Origin: JAHFTY01 sp964584785 | Lineage (GTDB): Bacteria > Acidobacteriota > Terriglobia > 20CM-2-55-15 | Direction of reading: 5' to 3' | DNA length: 64,000 nt | Assembly (NCBI GenBank): GCA_964584785.1 | Contig: CAZPBY010000006.1 | Coordinates: 102,292-166,291, forward strand | Shown here: positions 17,761 through 26,819 of the stretch, piece after piece | Layout: the number at the start of each line of letters is the position of its first letter | How positions within the stretch are numbered: the first letter of the stretch is position 1 | Position numbers and translations under genes: made by a program | The notes under the pieces: model-generated | The model's database searches: none | Seen by the model: only the letters and a program-made list of their open reading frames with translations | Told to the model about the DNA's origin: nothing

Positions 17761-19140
17761 ATGTTCATCACGAAGAAGCACCTGTCCCGCCGCACGATGC
17801 TTCACGCCATGGGCGCTACAGTCGCGCTGCCGTTTCTCGAATCGATGCTGCCGGCCATGACGCCGCAGGGACAATCGGCGGCATCAAAGCCGAAAGTCCG
17901 GCTGGCCTGCATGGAGATGGTCCACGGCTCGGCCGGAAGCACGAATTACGGCGGCTCGAAATTCATGTGGGCTCCGCCGCAAACCGGTCACGACTTCGAT
18001 CTCACGCCGAGCAGCCTTCTTCCTCTGGATCCGTGGAAGGATTACCTCACGATCATCAGCAACACCGATCTGAGGCCTGCCGAAGCGTGGGAACTTCACG
18101 AGGTCGGAGGCGACCATTTCCGGTCAAGCGCCGTGTTCCTGACGCAGTCGCATCCCAAACAGACCGAGGGTTCCGACGTTTACTCCGGGACGTCGTTCGA
18201 TCAGATTTATGCGCAGCAATACGGACAGGACACGCCTCTTCCGTCACTGCAGCTATCGATCGAAAGCGTCGATCAGGCGGGCGGCTGCGAGTACGGTTAT
18301 TCGTGTGTCTATACCGACACGATTTCGTGGGCAACACCGACCAAGCCTTTGCCGATGGTGCGTGATCCGCGGAATGTCTTCGATCAACTGTTCGGACACG
18401 GCACCACCGAAGAGGACCGCGCGGAACGCCGCGCCACCGATCGCAGCATTCTCGACCTGCTGTCCCATCAAGTGGCGCGTGTGAAAACGAAGGTCGGCTC
18501 GTCCGACAAGAGCAAGATCGACGACTACCTCGAAAGCATTCGAGAAATCGAACGGCGCATCCAGCGGATCGAGCAACGCAACGCGAGCGGCGAGGTGCGG
18601 CACCTTCCGACCGCGCCGATCGGCGTGCCCGACAACTGGGAAGAGCACGTCAAACTCATGCTCGACCTTCAGGTGCTCGCTTTTGCCGGCGATATCACAC
18701 GAGTGACGTCATTCAAACTGAGCCGTGATGCCAACGGGCGCACCTTCCCGGAAAGCGGCGTCACCGCCGGATTCCATGGCGCGTCGCACCACGGAGAGAA
18801 CGAGCAGCGGATCACGCAGTTCTACCAGATCAACAAGTATCACGTCAGCATGGTTCCGTATTTCATGGACAAGCTGAAGAAGATCTCCGACGTCAACGGT
18901 ACGCTGCTGGACAACACGCTGATCGTTTACGGATCACCGATGGGTGACTCCAATCTTCACAATCACAAACGCGTGCCGCTGTTCCTGGCGGGACATGCCG
19001 GAGGATCCATCAAAGGGCATATCCACGTCAAGGAGCCGGACGGAACACCGATGGCCAACATCTTCCTGACACTGCTGCATCGGTTGGGATTGAACGATTA
19101 TCAAACTTTCGGCGACAGCACCGGCGAAGTCGCGATTTAA
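17761..19140 (+). CDS. DUF1552 Tat-exported protein (cassette A)
   Basis: The 459-aa protein starts with a twin-arginine signal (SRRTMLHAMGATVALPFL) and carries the DUF1552 domain through its length (GSKFMWAPPQTGHDFDLTPSLL-type start, GGDHFRSS, THTISW-like region, GSPMGDSNLHNH, TFGDSTGEVAI end). DUF1552 is always found next to DUF1592 cytochromes and is thought to be an exported partner; no activity has been assigned that I know of. Tat export suggests folding or cofactor loading in the cytoplasm. GGAGG lies at the right distance from the ATG. Thirteen bases separate it from the ankyrin gene. Confidence 0.9.
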   Translation: MFITKKHLSRRTMLHAMGATVALPFLESMLPAMTPQGQSAASKPKVRLACMEMVHGSAGSTNYGGSKFMWAPPQTGHDFDLTPSSLLPLDPWKDYLTIISNTDLRPAEAWELHEVGGDHFRSSAVFLTQSHPKQTEGSDVYSGTSFDQIYAQQYGQDTPLPSLQLSIESVDQAGGCEYGYSCVYTDTISWATPTKPLPMVRDPRNVFDQLFGHGTTEEDRAERRATDRSILDLLSHQVARVKTKVGSSDKSKIDDYLESIREIERRIQRIEQRNASGEVRHLPTAPIGVPDNWEEHVKLMLDLQVLAFAGDITRVTSFKLSRDANGRTFPESGVTAGFHGASHHGENEQRITQFYQINKYHVSMVPYFMDKLKKISDVNGTLLDNTLIVYGSPMGDSNLHNHKRVPLFLAGHAGGSIKGHIHVKEPDGTPMANIFLTLLHRLGLNDYQTFGDSTGEVAI

Positions 19141-19153
19141 CGGGAGGGGACAC

Positions 19154-20941
19154 ATGTGGAATAGACGACTTATTGCCGCGCTTTCGATCAGCCTGATCGT
19201 TCTTCTGTGCATCGCAGGCCTGATGATCGCCGCAGCTCCCGACACGCGAATCGCGGACGCAGCAAAGCGTGGCGATCGTGATGCCGTCCGCGCCTTGTTG
19301 AAGGAAGCGGCCGAAGTCAACGCCGCGCAGGGCGACGGCATGACCGGCTTGCATTGGGCTGCGGTCAACGGCGACGCGGAGCTGGCTCAGATGCTGCTTT
19401 ATGCCGGCGCCAACGTGAAATCCGCAACCCGAATCGGCGGCTACACGCCATTATTCATGGCTGCAGAAAATGGCCAGCCTCGGGTCGTCGAAGTTCTGCT
19501 CAAAGCGAATGCCGACGCCAAACAAACCGCGATGAACGGTTTCACTCCATTGATGATGGCCGCGATGTCCGGTGAGAAGAACTCCATCAAGCTGTTGCTC
19601 GACGCGGGGGCCGATCCGAACGCAATGGAAAGCGAACGGGGCCAGACTCCGTTGATCCTTGCCGCAGCCTTCGACCGCGCCGAAGCAGTCAAGCTGCTCC
19701 TCGCGCACGGCGCGAAGCCCGACATCGCAAGCAAGATCGTTCAGCCGGTCGCGCTCGTTCAGCGTCCGGACGGCGGCGGTCCCGTACCTGCCACGCAACA
19801 ACCCGCGAACGGCCAGCCTGCCGCAGGACAGCGAGGCCAGCGCGGCGGTCCTGACCCGCAACAAGCTCAAGGCCAGCAACAGGGTCAGCAGCAACAACAG
19901 GCGCAGATGAACGGGGCGGATGCAAGCTCACGCGGCGGCGGCAATCCCAAGGCGGGACTGACACCGCTGATGTATGCCGCTCGCCAGGGCAACACCGACG
20001 CTGCCAAAGCGCTCGTCGAGGGCGGCGCGGATCTGAACGCCAAAAGCGCAGACTACAGCTCGGCTCTTCTGCTCGGCATTATTAATGGCCACTTCGACCT
20101 CGCGATGTATTTCATCGATCATGGAGCGGACGTCAACCTCGCCAGCCTGGACGGTGCAGGACCTCTGTACGGCGTCGTGAACACCCAGTGGGCCCGGAAA
20201 TCGTTTCATCCCCAGCCGACGACACGATACGAAAAGACATCCTATCTGGAGTTGATGACGGCGCTTCTCGATCGAGGTGCCAATCCCAACGCGCGGCTGA
20301 CGAAGGAACTGTGGTACAGCGAATACAACTTCTCACTCGAATCGGCCAGCGCCGCGGGAACGACATCGTTCTGGAAGTGTGCGGAAGTGGGCGATATCGA
20401 GGGAATGAAACTTCTGGTCTCTCGAGGAGCCGATCCCAACGTCGCCAGCAACGACGGTGTCACCCCACTCTTGATGACGGCCGGCGCCGGCGTCCACGGT
20501 AATGACGATGTCACAGCGCCTACCGGCCGTTTGCTCGCCGTGAAATATCTCGTCGAAGAACTGCACGCCGATGTGAATGCCGCGGATACCGGCGGCAACA
20601 GCCGCATCGGAGTCAACGCCGGTCAGGATATGCAGCAACAGCAGCAAGCGGGCAATGGGCAACCGCAGACCCTGCAGCAGCAACTGCAGCAGCAGAATTT
20701 CGGCGGCCGCGCCGCTAATGGTGGGTTCACGGCACTTCACAACGCAGCCCAGCGGGGCGATAACGAGATGATCCTCTATCTCGTTTCGAAGGGCGCCAAA
20801 GTCGACGCGGTCAGCAAGAACGGAACAACCATCGTCGACATGGCGAACGGTCCGCGTCAACGCATTCAACCGTATCCGGAAACCGTCGCGCTGCTGGAAA
20901 TGCTGGGCGCCAAAAACAACCACAAGTGCGTCTCGTGCTGA
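19154..20941 (+). CDS. Secreted ankyrin-repeat protein with Q-rich linkers (cassette A)
   Basis: A signal peptide (LIAALSISLIVLLCIAGLMI) precedes at least eight ankyrin repeats (for example GMTGLHWAAVNGDAELAQMLL and GFTPLMMAAMSGEKNSIKLLL). Repeats 1-5 and the later ones are split by a Q/G-rich low-complexity linker (about residues 200-255). A second Q-rich stretch lies around 490-515. The protein ends in a short conserved tail, KNNHKCVSC. Ankyrin repeats bind proteins; in the periplasm this could hold the DUF1592/DUF1552 pair together, which is inference from the fixed gene order. A paralogue lies at 33974-35884 with the same tail. Confidence 0.85.
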   Translation: MWNRRLIAALSISLIVLLCIAGLMIAAAPDTRIADAAKRGDRDAVRALLKEAAEVNAAQGDGMTGLHWAAVNGDAELAQMLLYAGANVKSATRIGGYTPLFMAAENGQPRVVEVLLKANADAKQTAMNGFTPLMMAAMSGEKNSIKLLLDAGADPNAMESERGQTPLILAAAFDRAEAVKLLLAHGAKPDIASKIVQPVALVQRPDGGGPVPATQQPANGQPAAGQRGQRGGPDPQQAQGQQQGQQQQQAQMNGADASSRGGGNPKAGLTPLMYAARQGNTDAAKALVEGGADLNAKSADYSSALLLGIINGHFDLAMYFIDHGADVNLASLDGAGPLYGVVNTQWARKSFHPQPTTRYEKTSYLELMTALLDRGANPNARLTKELWYSEYNFSLESASAAGTTSFWKCAEVGDIEGMKLLVSRGADPNVASNDGVTPLLMTAGAGVHGNDDVTAPTGRLLAVKYLVEELHADVNAADTGGNSRIGVNAGQDMQQQQQAGNGQPQTLQQQLQQQNFGGRAANGGFTALHNAAQRGDNEMILYLVSKGAKVDAVSKNGTTIVDMANGPRQRIQPYPETVALLEMLGAKNNHKCVSC

Positions 20942-20960
20942 CGCTCAACCGACGCTGACG

Positions 20961-21044
20961 GCACGGAGCCCGTCGCTGCGCTCCGGGTTCAGACAGTTTT
21001 CGCCGTAACGTGCAGAACCCGGAGCGCAGCGACGGGCTTCGTGC
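20961..21044. repeat. 84-nt hairpin repeat, copy 1
   Basis: A 30-base left arm (20961-20990, containing GCCCGTCGCTGCGCTCCGGG) and an almost complementary right arm (21015-21044) enclose a 24-base loop. The same element occurs at 24281, 26701, 47319 and 49636. It is intergenic and could fold in either transcript. Confidence 0.85.
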
Positions 21045-21071
21045 TGCCATGTCTCTATAAAAGGTTCTCCC

Positions 21072-24000
21072 ATGACACGCCGACTTCTCGTTGTAGGCAT
21101 ACTATCTTTAGTACTGACCTCATCCACATCCATCCCCGCTCAACAGATCGCTCCCAGCCTCTTCCACGAAATGAAATGGCGCGCGATTGGTCCATACCGC
21201 GGCGGACGCACGAAAGCGGCAGCCGGTGTGCCGAGCCAGCCATACACGTTTTACATCGGCGTGTGCAACGGTGGAGTTTGGAAGACGACGGATGCGGGAC
21301 GCACCTGGCAGCCGATCTTCGACGATCAACCGACGGGATCGATCGGATGGGTCTCGGTGGCGCCGTCCGACCCGAATATCCTTTACGTCGGCAGCGGTGA
21401 AGGTCTCCCCCGGCCGGATCTCTCGACCGGCAACGGAATCTACAAATCCACCGACGCCGGCAAGACCTGGACGCATCTCGAACTGCGCGACGGCCAGCAG
21501 ATTCCGAAGATCGCCGTGGATCCTCGAAATCCAAATCGCTTGTTCGCCGCCGTTCTTGGACACCCTTACGGACCGAATGAAGAGCGCGGGATTTACCGGT
21601 CGATCGACGGCGGGCAGTCCTTCCAGAGAGTTCTTTTCAAGGATGAAAACACGGGCGGCAAGGATGTGGATATCGATCCGTCCAATCCCGACATCGTCTA
21701 CGCAACGATGTGGGAACAGCGGCAGGGACCATGGGAAAACGCCGCGTGGGGCGGATCCACCGGAGGCATTTTCAAATCGACCGATGGCGGAACGACGTGG
21801 AAACCCATCATGAAGGGAATACCTGACGGCTTCAGCCAGGCCGAACTCGCCATCGCGCCGAGCAATCCGCAGCGGCTCTATGCCACCGTCGGCGCCAGCA
21901 GCGCGGGAATCTTCAGGTCCGATGACGCCGGCGAAACGTGGACTCGCGCGACCACCGATAACCGCATTCCGGGCCGCATCGACGAAGCCGTGCCGATTGT
22001 CTTTCCCAAAGATCCCGATTCCATCATTGTCACGAACGTCGTTACGTACAAATCCACGGACGGCGGCCGCACATGGACGCCATTCAAAGGAGCACCCGGC
22101 GGCGACGACTATCAGAACGCCTGGATCAACCCGAATGATCCCAACATCATCCTGCTCACGAGCGATCAAGGTGCGGTGGTCTCGCTCAACGGCGGACAAA
22201 CGTGGAGTTCGTGGTACAACCAGCCCACTGCGCAGCTGTATCACGTCATGGCGGACAACGCGTTCCCTTATCGCGTTTGCGGAGGCCAGCAGGAAAGCGG
22301 ATCGGCGTGCGTCGCGAGCCGCGGCAACGATGGCCAGGTGACGTTTCGCGAATGGCATCCCGTCGGCGTCGAAGAATACGGCTACGCGGCGCCGGATCCA
22401 CTGAACCCTGACATTGTTTTCGGCGGAAAGATCACGCGTTACGACCGGCGTACCGGGCAGGTTTCGAGCGTCAGCCCGGTGGGCGGTCAGCGCGGAGGCG
22501 GCGCCGCGCAGGGCGCTCAGGTCTACCGCACCGTTCGAACTCAACCCGTCGTTTTCTCGATGGCTGATCCGCACGCGCTTTTCTTCGCCAACAATTATTT
22601 GTGGAAAACGATCGATGGCGGAATCAACTGGAAGCAGATCAGTACGGACCTCACCCGCAAGACATACGAATTGCCCAAGAGCATAGGCAAATACTCGAAC
22701 CAGCCTACGGCTCAGGCCTTGCAGCGCGGCGTCATCTACACCATCGGACCTTCGTACAAAGACATCAACCGCATCTGGATCGGGACAGATGATGGGATCA
22801 TCCAAACCACAGCCGATGGCGGCACGACATGGAAGAACGTGACGCCGCCGCAAATGTCGCCCTGGATGAAAGTCTTCATGCTCGACCCCGGCCGGTTCGA
22901 CGCGCTGACAGCTTACGCGGCCGTGAACACGCTGCGACTCGACGACATGCGGCCGCACATTTATCGAACGCATGACGGAGGCGCCACATGGACGGAGATC
23001 GTGAACGGCATTGGCGAAGTGGTCAGCGTTGTGCGCGAAGATCCGCAGCGGAAGGGTCTGCTGTTCGCGGGCTCGGAGACGCAGGTGTACTTCTCGCTGG
23101 ATGACGGCGATCACTGGCAATCGCTGCGCCTCAATATGGCGCCATCATCCGTGCGCGATCTCATCATCAAGGATGACGACGTGATCGCCGGCACTCATGG
23201 CCGCGGAATATGGATTCTCGACGACATTACGCCGCTCCGGCAAATCGACGCGCAGACCTTGAACACGGATGCCGTCCTGTTCAAGCCGGAAACGGCGTGG
23301 CGTGTCCGATGGAATACCAACACCGATACGCCGCTGCCGCCCGACGAAGCGAACGCGCCGAATCCGCCGGAGGGAGCGGTCATCAATTACTACTTGAAGT
23401 CGGATGCAAACGGTCCGGTCACGCTGGAAATCCTGCAGCAGGACGGCAAACTCGTCCGCCGCTACTCGAGTGCCGACGTGGTCCCACAGCTTCCCGACTC
23501 CAGGACGAATGCGCCATTGCCGCTGTATTGGTATCGTCCTCCACAAGGACTCTCGGCTTCCGCGGGCTTGCATCGGTTCACGTGGGATGTGCATTATCAA
23601 CCACTCGGGACCGGCGGAGGCGGAGGCGGACTACCCATCGCGGCCGTACCGTTCAATACGGTTCCTTCGCCAAACACCCCGTGGGTCGCGCCCGGAACGT
23701 ATACCGTCAAGCTGACCGTCAACGGCAAAACGTTCACGCAGCCGATCACGGTGAAGGCCGATCCGCGCGTCAAGACACCGGCCATCGCAATGAACGAGGT
23801 GTACACGCTCACAAAGGCGATGTACTTCGGAGCGGCGGACGCGCAACTCGCCCGTCAACAAGCGTGCGCGTTGCGAGAACAAGCGACGGGCCTGGAAGCC
23901 AAAGCGGAAAGCGCAACGCGGCAGGCGCTCGCCGATTTCGCGGCAAAGGTGCTGTCGATTGCCGGTTCGTGCGATCCTCCTGCGGCCCCGGGCGGTCAGC

Positions 24001-24263
24001 GTGGCCCGCGCGGTGGAGGTGGCGGGACCGGTGGTGCCGCGGCGGGAACTTTGGCCGCCTCCGGTACGGCATTGGCGGGATTGATGAATTCCCTCCAGGG
24101 TGCCGACGTGCCCGCGACGGCGGTTCAGGTTGCCGCAATTACCGCAGCCCGGACCGGCCAAACGAAAGCGATGACCGCATGGACGGCCTTGAAAACCGTG
24201 GACCTCCCCGCCCTGAACGCCAAACTGAAAACCGCGTCGTTGGGAGAGGTCAAAGTGCCATAG
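21072..24263 (+). CDS. Sortilin/VPS10-like BNR-repeat secreted protein
   Basis: This exported 1063-aa protein has a signal peptide (MTRRLLVVGILSLVLTSSTS) and repeated BNR/Asp-box motifs (KTTDAGRTW, KSTDAGKTW, RSIDGGQSF, KSTDGGTTW, RSDDAGETW, KTIDGGINW). These build a beta-propeller as in the sortilin/VPS10 and photosystem-stability-like families. A C-terminal beta-sandwich (LHRFTWDVHYQPL, PGTYTVKLTVNGKTF) and a helical tail follow. Such proteins are common in Acidobacteriota; suggested roles are ligand binding or glycan/peptide handling, but no catalytic residue is visible. REP-like repeats flank the gene on both sides. Confidence 0.82.
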   Translation: MTRRLLVVGILSLVLTSSTSIPAQQIAPSLFHEMKWRAIGPYRGGRTKAAAGVPSQPYTFYIGVCNGGVWKTTDAGRTWQPIFDDQPTGSIGWVSVAPSDPNILYVGSGEGLPRPDLSTGNGIYKSTDAGKTWTHLELRDGQQIPKIAVDPRNPNRLFAAVLGHPYGPNEERGIYRSIDGGQSFQRVLFKDENTGGKDVDIDPSNPDIVYATMWEQRQGPWENAAWGGSTGGIFKSTDGGTTWKPIMKGIPDGFSQAELAIAPSNPQRLYATVGASSAGIFRSDDAGETWTRATTDNRIPGRIDEAVPIVFPKDPDSIIVTNVVTYKSTDGGRTWTPFKGAPGGDDYQNAWINPNDPNIILLTSDQGAVVSLNGGQTWSSWYNQPTAQLYHVMADNAFPYRVCGGQQESGSACVASRGNDGQVTFREWHPVGVEEYGYAAPDPLNPDIVFGGKITRYDRRTGQVSSVSPVGGQRGGGAAQGAQVYRTVRTQPVVFSMADPHALFFANNYLWKTIDGGINWKQISTDLTRKTYELPKSIGKYSNQPTAQALQRGVIYTIGPSYKDINRIWIGTDDGIIQTTADGGTTWKNVTPPQMSPWMKVFMLDPGRFDALTAYAAVNTLRLDDMRPHIYRTHDGGATWTEIVNGIGEVVSVVREDPQRKGLLFAGSETQVYFSLDDGDHWQSLRLNMAPSSVRDLIIKDDDVIAGTHGRGIWILDDITPLRQIDAQTLNTDAVLFKPETAWRVRWNTNTDTPLPPDEANAPNPPEGAVINYYLKSDANGPVTLEILQQDGKLVRRYSSADVVPQLPDSRTNAPLPLYWYRPPQGLSASAGLHRFTWDVHYQPLGTGGGGGGLPIAAVPFNTVPSPNTPWVAPGTYTVKLTVNGKTFTQPITVKADPRVKTPAIAMNEVYTLTKAMYFGAADAQLARQQACALREQATGLEAKAESATRQALADFAAKVLSIAGSCDPPAAPGGQRGPRGGGGGTGGAAAGTLAASGTALAGLMNSLQGADVPATAVQVAAITAARTGQTKAMTAWTALKTVDLPALNAKLKTASLGEVKVP

Positions 24264-24280
24264 TTGAGCTAAAGTAAACG

Positions 24281-24364
24281 TCACGAAGCCCGTCGCTGCG
24301 CTCCGGGTTCTGCACATTGCGGCGAAAACTGTCAGAACCCGAAGCGCAGCGACGGGCTTCGTGA
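24281..24364. repeat. 84-nt hairpin repeat, copy 2
   Basis: The left arm begins TCACGAAGCCCGTCGCTGCG at 24281 and the right arm ends GCTTCGTGA at 24364, with a 24-base loop. It sits just after the sortilin-like gene and before the cytochrome/PHM gene. Confidence 0.85.
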
Positions 24365-24483
24365 TGCCACCTTTCCCCCGTGAACCATGGTGGCGGTTTT
24401 TGTAGCGGACAGAGGTGCGGCAAAGGTAAAATTGCGCCAAGTTTAAGAAGCAGAAGGTGAAATCGATTCGGAGGAGCTCACCT

Positions 24484-25845
24484 ATGAGGAAACAAGCCCT
24501 ACAGTACACCGTGCTGGCGCTTGTGGCTGTAATGATGTTGCCCGCAGGGGCAGCGTCACAGGATCCGTCCAGAACTCAAATCACATTTACCAAAGACATC
24601 GCTCCAATCTTTCAGGAGAAGTGTCAGTCCTGCCATCGCAATGGATCGATCGCGCCGATGTCTCTCGTGACCTACGAAGAGACCCGACCGTGGGCGGCGG
24701 CGATCAAGTCGAGAGTGAGCGCGCGGCAAATGCCGCCATGGCATATCGACAAGCACGTTGGGATTCAGGACTTCAAAAACGATCGCTCACTGACGGACGA
24801 TCAAATCGACACGATCGTCCGCTGGATCGATGCGGGCTCCCCGAAGGGCGACGTGAAAGACATGCCCGTTCCCAAAGTCTGGGCCGACGATGCCATTTGG
24901 AATTTTGCGAAAGACTTTGGACCGCCGGACCTGATCATCCAATCCCCAAAGTACACCGTGCCCGCCGTCGCTCTGGACGCCTGGTTCAAGCCTGCCGTCG
25001 AGACGGGAATCACGGAGCCTCGCTGGGTTCGCGCCATTGAAATTCGCCCGGGTACTGTCAAAGGGCGCAGAGTGACTCATCACGCCCTTGCACGGCTCTC
25101 ACAAGCCGAAGCCGGGCAGCCACCGGAAATCGGTTCGAGTGGCGGGTCAACCACCGGAGCGGGCGCCACCGGTGGCGGTCTGTTCATGGAATGGGCCGTC
25201 GGTAAGCAGGGCGAAATCATGCGGCCGGGCTCGGGAAAGCTGATGCTTCCGGGGTCGAAGATCGTTTTCGAAGTTCACTATCATTCGATCGGTGAAGAGA
25301 TCACCGACAACGTCGAACTCGGCATCTACTTTTATCCGAAAGGCCAGGAGCCAAAGTACCGTCAGACGCTGAACCTGTTCAGCAGCGTGGCGGGCGGAAG
25401 CAACAACATCGATATTCCGCCGAACGAAACTTTCGTCAGCCAGGCTTTCCATTTGATGCGGCAGGCCGGACGCGTGGAGAACTTCCAGCCGCATATGCAC
25501 CTCCGCGGCAAAGCGATGTCGATGGAAGCCATCCTTCCAAACGGCAGCATCCAGATGTTGAGCCTGGTCGATCACTTCGATTTCAACTGGATGACCAACT
25601 ACGTCTATTCGGACGACTCGGCGCCACTGCTGCCCAAGGGAACGATCCTGAAGGTCACCTCGTGGTATGACAACACGACGGGCAACAAGAACAACCCGGA
25701 TCCGACTCAATGGGTCGGCTTCGGCGATCGCACGGTTGATGAGATGGGCCACGCGTGGGTCAACATCACGTACATGAGCGACGAGGACTATCAGGCCGAG
25801 CTGGCGAAGAAAAAGACAACAACGACGAATAGACAGCAGCAATAA
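24484..25845 (+). CDS. Secreted cytochrome c fused to copper type II (PHM-like) monooxygenase domain
   Basis: After a signal peptide (TVLALVAVMMLPAGAAS) comes a single haem c site, C47-x-x-C50-H51 (KCQSCHRNGSIAPMS). The C-terminal half has the peptidylglycine monooxygenase-like copper fold. Candidate copper ligands are H265 and H267 in VHYHSIG and H337-M-H339 in PHMHLRG, followed by DFNWMTNYVY. The family would couple copper redox to haem outside the cytoplasm, but the substrate is unknown. The start at 24484 has GGAGGAG upstream. Six bases separate it from the next gene, so the two are probably co-transcribed. A degenerate relative lies at 28986-30059. Confidence 0.85.
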   Translation: MRKQALQYTVLALVAVMMLPAGAASQDPSRTQITFTKDIAPIFQEKCQSCHRNGSIAPMSLVTYEETRPWAAAIKSRVSARQMPPWHIDKHVGIQDFKNDRSLTDDQIDTIVRWIDAGSPKGDVKDMPVPKVWADDAIWNFAKDFGPPDLIIQSPKYTVPAVALDAWFKPAVETGITEPRWVRAIEIRPGTVKGRRVTHHALARLSQAEAGQPPEIGSSGGSTTGAGATGGGLFMEWAVGKQGEIMRPGSGKLMLPGSKIVFEVHYHSIGEEITDNVELGIYFYPKGQEPKYRQTLNLFSSVAGGSNNIDIPPNETFVSQAFHLMRQAGRVENFQPHMHLRGKAMSMEAILPNGSIQMLSLVDHFDFNWMTNYVYSDDSAPLLPKGTILKVTSWYDNTTGNKNNPDPTQWVGFGDRTVDEMGHAWVNITYMSDEDYQAELAKKKTTTTNRQQQ

Positions 25846-25851
25846 CAAACG

Positions 25852-26682
25852 ATGCGGATTACCAGGATATTGTTCGTTCCTGCTCTTCTGATGATCGTGG
25901 TTGGAATGGCGGCGCAGACAACGCCGCCCCAGCTCCCCATGCAGCCGGTCCATGACGCCGGCCAAAGCGTGACCGGCGCTTTCGAAGGCTGGTTTCAAAA
26001 CTCCGACGGTACATACAGCATGCTCGTCGGCTACCTCAACCGGAATTCGAAACAGGTGCTCGAGATTCCTGTCGGTCCCAACAACAAGATCGAACCGGGC
26101 CCGCCGGACCAGGGTCAACCGACGACATTCCTTCCCCGCCGTCAATGGGGCGTGTTCACGATCACTGTTCCGAAAGACTTTGGAGACAAGAAGCTCACGT
26201 GGACCATCACCGCCAACAGCCAGACTACAACCATCCCGCTCAATCTGAATCCGCTGTGGGTCGTCACTCCGTACAAGGAAGCCGGGATCGGAAACACACC
26301 TCCGGTCATCAAGTTCGAGTCCGGCGGCACTGCGTTTACCGGACCGCCGGAAGGCATCGCGAAAACATTCAGCGCGAAGCCGTCCCAACCTCTGGAGTTG
26401 ACGGTCTGGGTCACCGACGATGGAGTTCGCGCCCCTGAAGCTGCGGGGCGCGGTCGCGGCAATTCGCTGTCGTGGAGCAAATTCCGCGGGCCGGGAACCG
26501 TCACCTTCGCCAATGCCAGACCGGCGCTGGACGCGGAAGGCAAAGGTTCCACCACAGCAACCTTCGACAAAGCCGGCGAATACATCATCCGCGGCCAGGC
26601 CAACGACTCCACCGGCGAAGGCGGCGGCGGCTTCCAATGCTGCTGGACGAATATTCACGTCAAGGTCAACGTTCAACAATAA
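25852..26682 (+). CDS. Secreted hypothetical protein downstream of PHM-like gene
   Basis: The 276-aa protein has a signal peptide (ILFVPALLMIVVGMAAQ) and a beta-rich body (GAFEGWFQNSDGTYSMLVGYLNRN, ending FDKAGEYIIRGQANDS) reminiscent of an immunoglobulin-like fold. A vicinal cysteine pair (FQCCW) near the end could bind metal or form a disulfide. I do not recognise the family. Its position right behind the cytochrome/PHM gene suggests an accessory role, for instance in assembly, but this is guilt by association. Confidence 0.75.
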   Translation: MRITRILFVPALLMIVVGMAAQTTPPQLPMQPVHDAGQSVTGAFEGWFQNSDGTYSMLVGYLNRNSKQVLEIPVGPNNKIEPGPPDQGQPTTFLPRRQWGVFTITVPKDFGDKKLTWTITANSQTTTIPLNLNPLWVVTPYKEAGIGNTPPVIKFESGGTAFTGPPEGIAKTFSAKPSQPLELTVWVTDDGVRAPEAAGRGRGNSLSWSKFRGPGTVTFANARPALDAEGKGSTTATFDKAGEYIIRGQANDSTGEGGGGFQCCWTNIHVKVNVQQ

Positions 26683-26700
26683 GCTTCCCAAGAGGTGGCG

Positions 26701-26784
26701 GCATGAAGCCCGTCGCTGCGCTCCAGGTTCCGCACGCTGTGCCGAAACTTGTCCGAACCGGGAGCGCAGCGACGGGCTTCGTGC
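26701..26784. repeat. 84-nt hairpin repeat, copy 3
   Basis: The arms are 26701-26730 and 26755-26784 with a few mismatches (for example GCATGAAGCCC on the left against GGGCTTCGTGC on the right). It lies upstream of the prolyl oligopeptidase gene. Confidence 0.85.
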
Positions 26785-26819
26785 CGTTACGTTTCAATGG
26801 CTTCATACGAGGAGGGCGC

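Noticed and set aside
20961..21044. 84-nt hairpins as ordinary intrinsic terminators
   Set aside because: No T-run follows the stems, and the same arms recur at five places with different flanks, which fits a repeat family better.
21120..23120. 666-aa open frame on the minus strand
   Set aside because: It is antisense to the sortilin-like gene and has Arg/Asp-rich, domain-free composition typical of a GC-rich shadow frame.
25147..26691. 514-aa open frame on the minus strand
   Set aside because: It is antisense to the cytochrome/PHM and secreted protein genes, with no recognisable domain.
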